Positions 61,236-64,000 of a DNA stretch of 64,000 bases are shown here, in pieces. The first letter of the stretch is position 1, and each line of letters begins with the position of its first letter. Location: NCBI RefSeq assembly GCF_028649655.1, contig NZ_JAQSLN010000004.1:248001-312000 (forward strand). The letters are read 5' to 3'. A program made the position numbers and the translations under genes. The DNA comes from Halobacteriovorax sp. GB3 (GTDB lineage: Bacteria > Bdellovibrionota > Bacteriovoracia > Bacteriovoracales > Bacteriovoracaceae). A model generated the notes under the pieces. That model saw nothing but the letters and a program-made list of their open reading frames with translations. It was not told the origin of the DNA and did no database searches.

Positions 61236-62795
61236 TTACTTCGCAACACCAACAGCTTTCGTTTCACGAACAACTGTAATTTTGATTGTACCAGGATATG
61301 ACATCTCCTCTTCAATCTTCTTAGCGATATCGCGTGATAACATAACAGTCTCTTCATCGTTAATTCTATCATTTTCAACGAAAACTCTAACTTCACGACC
61401 ACCAGAGATGGCATAAGATTTAGAAACACCTTCGAATGAATTAACAATTTCTTCGATATCAGTTAGTCGAGAAACATAAGATTCCATCATCGCCTTACGT
61501 GCACCAGGGCGAGCTCCAGATAGAGCATCAGCTGCTGCAACTAAGTGTGCAAGAACCGATTCTGGCTTTTCGTCATCATGGTGAGCTCTAATAGCGTGAA
61601 CAACATCAGGAGACTCTCCATACTTCTTAGCAAAGTCAGCTCCGATAACAGCGTGTGATCCTTCAGCTGAAGCATCAAGAACCTTACCAATATCGTGAAG
61701 TAGACCAGCTCTTCTTGCTTGTTTAACATTTTGTCCCATCTCAGCGGCCATTGCTCCACAAATGAAGGCAGCTTCTAGCGCATGTTGATATTGGTTTTGA
61801 GTGTAAGACGTTCTCCAGTTAAGAGCACCTACAAGTTTTAGAATCTCAGGGTGAATCCCGTGAACTCCAATTTCCATTTGTGCTTTTTCACCAAGAGTCA
61901 GAAGTTGTTTATCAACTTCCGCCTTAGACTTATCGTGAAATTCTTCAATTTTAGCTGGGTGGATACGACCATCAGCAATTAGCTTATTAATTGTTTGTCT
62001 TGCAATCTCACGTCTAACAACGTTGAATGAAGAAATAACAACAACCTCTGGAGTGTCGTCAATAATAAGGTCAACACCACAGATTTGCTCGAAAGCTCTA
62101 ATGTTACGACCCTCACGACCAATTAGACGACCTTTAACATCATCAGATGGAAGATCAACTGTTGAGATTGTCTTCTCGGCAACATACTCTCCAGCGAAAC
62201 GCTGAATAGCGATTCCAACAATTCTCTTTGCCTTATCTTCTGCTTCTTCTTTTGTTTCTTCTTCAATTCTCTTAAGCTCTTTAGCAAAATCAACACGAGC
62301 ATCTTCAGTCATTAGATCAAGTAGCTCTTGCTTAGCTTGCTCTTTACTCATTTCACTGACTTCAGAAAGTTTATTAGCAACTTCTTCTTGTCTAATTTTA
62401 AACTTCTCTACTTCGCGAATAGCTTCAAGCTTTTTCGCTTCAAGTTCTTGTGCCTTTTCGTGAGCTTGTTTTTCTTTTTTCTCAGCATCTTCAATCTTAG
62501 TATCAAGTTTCGCCTCTTTTCTAACGACTTCATTCTCTTGATCTTTGATCTCTTTTTGCTTTTTGTTTACAAACTTCTCAAGCTCTTCTTTTTCTTCTTT
62601 AGCAATTTCTTTTGCTTCTTTTCTCGCTTTGTACTTAATATCTGATGCTTGTTTCTTAGCGTTTTCGATGATCTCGTCACCTTTTTCCAAACGCACTTTT
62701 GTTTCTTTATTGGCCTGTGATTGCCTAACAAAGAAACCAACACCAGCACCAACAATTAAGCATAAAATTGATGCAAGGATAATTTCAATACCCAT
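61236..62795 (-). CDS. rny: Ribonuclease Y
   Basis: The protein has 519 residues. It has a single N-terminal membrane segment (GIEIILASILCLIVGAGVGF), a long coiled coil (about 25-200), a KH domain with GRLIGREGRNIRA and an HD domain with HDIGK and HAIRAHHDD. RNase Y is a membrane-bound endonuclease that starts mRNA decay in many bacteria. It lies downstream of zapA and the 5-FTHF ligase gene. A GAGGGAG site precedes the ATG. Confidence 0.95.
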   Translation of the reverse strand: MGIEIILASILCLIVGAGVGFFVRQSQANKETKVRLEKGDEIIENAKKQASDIKYKARKEAKEIAKEEKEELEKFVNKKQKEIKDQENEVVRKEAKLDTKIEDAEKKEKQAHEKAQELEAKKLEAIREVEKFKIRQEEVANKLSEVSEMSKEQAKQELLDLMTEDARVDFAKELKRIEEETKEEAEDKAKRIVGIAIQRFAGEYVAEKTISTVDLPSDDVKGRLIGREGRNIRAFEQICGVDLIIDDTPEVVVISSFNVVRREIARQTINKLIADGRIHPAKIEEFHDKSKAEVDKQLLTLGEKAQMEIGVHGIHPEILKLVGALNWRTSYTQNQYQHALEAAFICGAMAAEMGQNVKQARRAGLLHDIGKVLDASAEGSHAVIGADFAKKYGESPDVVHAIRAHHDDEKPESVLAHLVAAADALSGARPGARKAMMESYVSRLTDIEEIVNSFEGVSKSYAISGGREVRVFVENDRINDEETVMLSRDIAKKIEEEMSYPGTIKITVVRETKAVGVAK

Positions 62796-62807
62796 AGTTT
62801 TCTCCCT

Positions 62808-63449
62808 CTATTTCTTAACTTTGATGATTCGCTTATCTGTAACAACGAAGTCCATATAAACATCATGATCACTCATGGGAACTTCATTTAGGATTTGCTC
62901 ATCAAAGCCAATACCTATTTTAAAATAACTAAACTTCTCTAAATATTTATCGTAATAACCCTTTCCCCTTCCTAGACGTCCACCTTTAAGATCAAAGGCC
63001 CTCGCAGGAATGAGAAGAGCTTCTGGAGTAACTACCTTCGCCTCAGCACGAGGGCTCAAGATTGTCACTCCAAAATCCTTGCTTTCTACAAGATCGCCAT
63101 AAAGGCTACTCTTAAAAAGCATATTTCCGTTTGGATCGGTTGCCGGAAAACAGGGCGAAATATTCATTTCGAATTCTATTTCACGACAATCCAATTCATC
63201 GGATAAAGGAGCATAAAGCCCCAAACTAATTTCATTTTGGGTAGCAAAAAGATCTTTTAGAAGATGAGAAAGATTTTTAATGGCTAAAAGAGATTTCTCT
63301 TTTTTATGAAATGAACCAAGAGAACGAATCCTCTCGTTAATATTCTTTCTTATTTCGTTTTTCAATCTCTTCTCAATCTTATTTAAAAGATAAAGAGAAT
63401 GAGAATTACATTGTACTAGGAGATACCTCTTCAATATATCCAAGTGCAC
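62808..63449 (-). CDS. 5-formyltetrahydrofolate cyclo-ligase
   Basis: The protein has up to 213 residues. The C-terminal block LGRGKGYYDKYL is diagnostic. The family converts 5-formyl-THF to 5,10-methenyl-THF with ATP. The start is uncertain: GTG at 63449 lies within zapA, and a TTG at 63365 (LKNEIRKNIN) with a GAGAAGAG stretch just before it is closer to the usual start of the family. The gene overlaps or abuts zapA, leaving no room for an intervening small RNA. Confidence 0.88.
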   Translation of the reverse strand: MHLDILKRYLLVQCNSHSLYLLNKIEKRLKNEIRKNINERIRSLGSFHKKEKSLLAIKNLSHLLKDLFATQNEISLGLYAPLSDELDCREIEFEMNISPCFPATDPNGNMLFKSSLYGDLVESKDFGVTILSPRAEAKVVTPEALLIPARAFDLKGGRLGRGKGYYDKYLEKFSYFKIGIGFDEQILNEVPMSDHDVYMDFVVTDKRIIKVKK

Positions 63450-63711
63450 CTTTAGCAGATGCCTTAAGTTTAGTGATATTTTCTTGATAATCTCTTTCTA
63501 TACCAAGCTTTTCTGATGCAATTTTCAGAGCAACTAATACCGCTGCCTGAGCGTTCTCTAAACTAGGAGAACTTTGTTTAATAGCATCAATTTCACCTTG
63601 AACATACTCAATAATTTTTTCTGGTGCGATTTCACCACTATCTTCCTCAGACTTTAGTCTGATGTTATATCCTAGTACGTTAAATTCTTTCAATTCTCTT
63701 TTGCTATCCAT
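63406..63711 (-). CDS. zapA: Cell division protein ZapA
   Basis: The protein has 101 residues. An N-terminal beta segment (FNVLGYNIRLKSEED) is followed by a helix (PEKIIEYVQGEIDAIKQ), a conserved AAVLVALKIASEKLG helix and a C-terminal coiled coil, as in ZapA, which binds and bundles FtsZ at the division site. It lies upstream of the 5-FTHF ligase gene and downstream of ftsY. Confidence 0.88.
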   Translation of the reverse strand: MDSKRELKEFNVLGYNIRLKSEEDSGEIAPEKIIEYVQGEIDAIKQSSPSLENAQAAVLVALKIASEKLGIERDYQENITKLKASAKGALGYIEEVSPSTM

Positions 63712-63763
63712 ATTGTTTAAGGGTAATTCAATACCCTAAGGCAGTCAATCAAGAAGACTTGTC

Positions 63764-64000
63764 TTAGTAGTCTAAAAGAGCGTTTAAATACTCTTTTAAG
63801 CTAAATACGTTTAAATCTTCTACATTTTCGCCTACACCAATGTACGTTATTGGTACTTTTAACTGCTGAACGATGGACACGGCGCTTCCTGCTTTAGAGG
63901 AACCATCGCATTTTGTAAAAATAAGGCCAGTTAATCCAAGTGCCTTATTAAATTCCTCGGCCTGTCTAAGAGCATTTTGACCCGTAATGGCATCAATAAC
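63764..64000 (-). CDS. ftsY: Signal recognition particle receptor FtsY (C-terminal end, partial)
   Basis: The last 78 residues are visible. VIDAITGQNALRQAEEFNK, LTGLIFTKCDGSSKAGSAVS and TYIGVGENVEDL match the G-domain end of the SRP-receptor GTPase; the usual TKLDGTAKGG is TKCDGSSKAG here. The gene runs past the right edge of the window. It precedes zapA in transcription direction. Confidence 0.9.
   Translation of the reverse strand, partial: VIDAITGQNALRQAEEFNKALGLTGLIFTKCDGSSKAGSAVSIVQQLKVPITYIGVGENVEDLNVFSLKEYLNALLDY

Noticed and set aside
63365-63449. 6S RNA between zapA and the 5-FTHF ligase gene
   Set aside because: The two genes overlap or abut, leaving no space for it.
1-64000. CRISPR arrays, tRNA genes and insertion sequences
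   Set aside because: No regularly spaced repeats, no tRNA cloverleaf sequences and no transposase-like reading frames were found by eye.

Overview
The window is an AT-rich, densely packed bacterial chromosome segment with no rRNA or tRNA gene, no CRISPR array and no insertion sequence that I could find. Several features suggest a member of the Bacteriovoracaceae (Bdellovibrionota, Halobacteriovorax-like predators): an E1 alpha-beta fusion, secreted metalloprotease-like and kinase-like proteins, a YkuD_2-type L,D-transpeptidase, many short secreted lipid- or envelope-directed proteins, and an ftsY-zapA-(5-FTHF ligase)-rny block. This taxonomic placement is inference from gene content, not from a marker alignment.

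Region 1 (about 1-17255) is the accessory part and the most interesting. Four plus-strand genes (NAD-dependent epimerase, NodB-like deacetylase, radical SAM, PIG-L deacetylase) converge on a tightly packed minus-strand operon of 17 genes (17255 down to 3055). The operon begins with a phage-tail-fibre-like protein, two SPASM-type radical SAM proteins that flank a small helical protein, and a cysteine-rich protein ending in a CxC repeat. It continues with two unknown or glycosyltransferase-like genes, one of which lacks any ATG/GTG/TTG start, then five more radical SAM genes, three of them tandem paralogues. It ends with an arginine amidinotransferase-like enzyme, a GT-A-like protein, a degenerate kinase-like protein and a DegT/DnrJ-type sugar aminotransferase. 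Together these look like an undescribed pathway that modifies a surface or secreted protein or glycan. Eight radical SAM genes lie within about 16 kb.

Region 2 (17.3-24.7 kb) holds small secreted proteins, a HIT protein, a GNAT-nitrilase fusion, a periplasmic binding protein, a DOPA-dioxygenase-family protein, a beta-barrel protein and an L,D-transpeptidase. Region 3 (24.7-28 kb) is an aroC-aroB-aroA operon. Region 4 (28-36 kb) carries a coiled-coil zinc-ribbon protein, a TolC-like protein, a secreted kinase-like protein, rnpB, a secreted zincin-like protein, mutY, a VWA-like secreted protein and an XRE-type regulator. Region 5 (36-44 kb) has a pentapeptide-like protein, a structured RNA leader before a small secreted protein, an RlmM-like methyltransferase, a DUF4105-like protein, a LysR regulator, nadB, nadC and a ComEC-like membrane protein.

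Region 6 (44-64 kb) encodes an E1 alpha-beta 2-oxoacid dehydrogenase, an outer-membrane protein, a HAD protein and a 961-residue secreted protein with an HExxH motif. It continues with leucine dehydrogenase, a 2Fe-2S ferredoxin, a thioredoxin-reductase-like flavoprotein, a CNNM/CorC transporter, NUDIX and Dus enzymes, a second secreted kinase-like protein, RNase Y, 5-formyl-THF cyclo-ligase, ZapA and the 3' end of ftsY. Leucine dehydrogenase plus the E1 fusion suggests branched-chain amino acid catabolism, which would suit a protein-eating predator. No intergenic stretch exceeds about 240 bases.
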